From positions 62,001 through 126,000 of the forward strand of contig NZ_LLWK01000032.1 in assembly GCF_001529295.1 (NCBI RefSeq): 64,000 nucleotides of DNA, read 5' to 3'. Position 1 is the first letter of the stretch. Every line of letters starts with the position of its first letter. Both the position numbers and the translations under genes were made by a program. The notes under the pieces were generated by a model, which was not told the DNA's origin, searched no databases, and saw only the letters and a list, made by a program, of their open reading frames with translations. Below are positions 63,787-64,000 of the stretch, piece by piece. The DNA comes from Flavobacterium sp. TAB 87 (GTDB lineage: Bacteria > Bacteroidota > Bacteroidia > Flavobacteriales > Flavobacteriaceae).

Positions 63787-64000
63787 TTATTTTTTTGAAA
63801 GTTGAGGTGGATATTGGGCTAAAATTTTAGAAACAAACTCGGTAATCTTTGCTTCTTTTTTATCAACGTTGCGTGTTAGATCACCAATTCCTTCTCCTTG
63901 CCAAACCAATTCTTTTTTCTTAGCATCTATAAAGTCAACATATAAAGTGCCTTGTGTTGAGGTCGATACCGAATTAGACGGGTAACCATACATCATATAC
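63787..64000 (-). CDS. DUF4136 domain protein (partial, C-terminal end)
   Basis: Only the last 70 or so residues lie in the window; the start is beyond the right edge. The visible part shows TQGTLYVDFIDAKKKELVWQ, GEGIGDL and KITEFVSKILAQYPPQ, the conserved C-terminal half of DUF4136, a family of small bacterial lipoproteins of unknown function. The expected lipoprotein signal is outside the window. Confidence 0.82.
   Translation of the reverse strand, partial: YMMYGYPSNSVSTSTQGTLYVDFIDAKKKELVWQGEGIGDLTRNVDKKEAKITEFVSKILAQYPPQLSKK

Noticed and set aside
1..64000. CRISPR arrays, tRNA or rRNA genes, IS elements, prophage or defence genes
   Set aside because: No regularly spaced repeats, tRNA-like TTCGA-arm sequences, transposase or phage-type proteins were seen.

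Overview
The window is AT-rich chromosomal DNA from a member of the Bacteroidota, most likely a Flavobacteriaceae species (Flavobacterium or a close relative). The signs are an ECF sigma / FecR / SusC / SusD locus, -7 boxes of the flavobacterial TAnnTTTG type instead of Shine-Dalgarno-driven starts, a CarboxypepD-plug-vWA surface protein, a class III-like PPK2, and a two-subunit methylmalonyl-CoA mutase. I see no rRNA, tRNA, CRISPR array, insertion sequence or prophage. Almost everything is core metabolism and housekeeping, and about 60 genes are supported.

Layout. 0-5.3 kb (minus strand): anaerobic ribonucleotide reductase (nrdD, a small glycyl-radical ORF, and nrdG running off the left edge) and nadA-nadB for NAD synthesis. 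5.6-10.1 kb: a NYN-LOTUS protein, a membrane-anchored GltB-like FMN protein, PPK2 and a propeller-like protein. 10.4-14.1 kb: ECF sigma factor, a one-pass protein ending in TonB-plug-like sequence, and a frameshifted CarboxypepD-plug-vWA gene. 14.2-21.2 kb: L,D-transpeptidase lipoprotein, SDR reductase, mtaB, a secreted unknown, alkB, a HAD phosphatase, a DUF2007 protein and a degenerate helicase. 21.3-29.3 kb (minus): sigma-54 response regulator without HTH, MscS channel, an ABC exporter pair, dnaJ, grpE and hisS. 29.7-35.7 kb: MacB-type permease, YqaE, prmC, GNAT, ribD-HAD-YigZ and a thioesterase. 35.9-44.5 kb (plus): dnaA, phosphatase, RsmI-like methyltransferase, SDR, udk, divIC, and mutA-mutB. 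44.6-48.7 kb (minus): glycosidase-like protein, DUF2279, mltG, GNAT, dapF. 48.8-54.5 kb: DegQ-type protease, long GAPDH, STAS-like protein and phenylalanine hydroxylase. 54.8-61.8 kb: ECF sigma, FecR, SusC, SusD. 61.9-64 kb (minus): truncated hemoglobin, ilvA with an isoleucine leader, and a partial DUF4136 protein.

The most interesting signals are regulatory or structural. (1) ilvA is preceded by a 17-codon, isoleucine-rich leader peptide, an antiterminator and a terminator, which together make a complete ribosome-mediated attenuator. (2) Near-identical 26-bp palindromes sit upstream of nadA and of nrdD, suggesting one shared regulator. (3) The glycyl-radical loop of NrdD lies in a separate overlapping frame. 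(4) The sigma / plug-tailed membrane protein / plug-vWA cluster looks like a cell-surface signalling module built from TonB-plug pieces. Its vWA gene carries a one-base frameshift.
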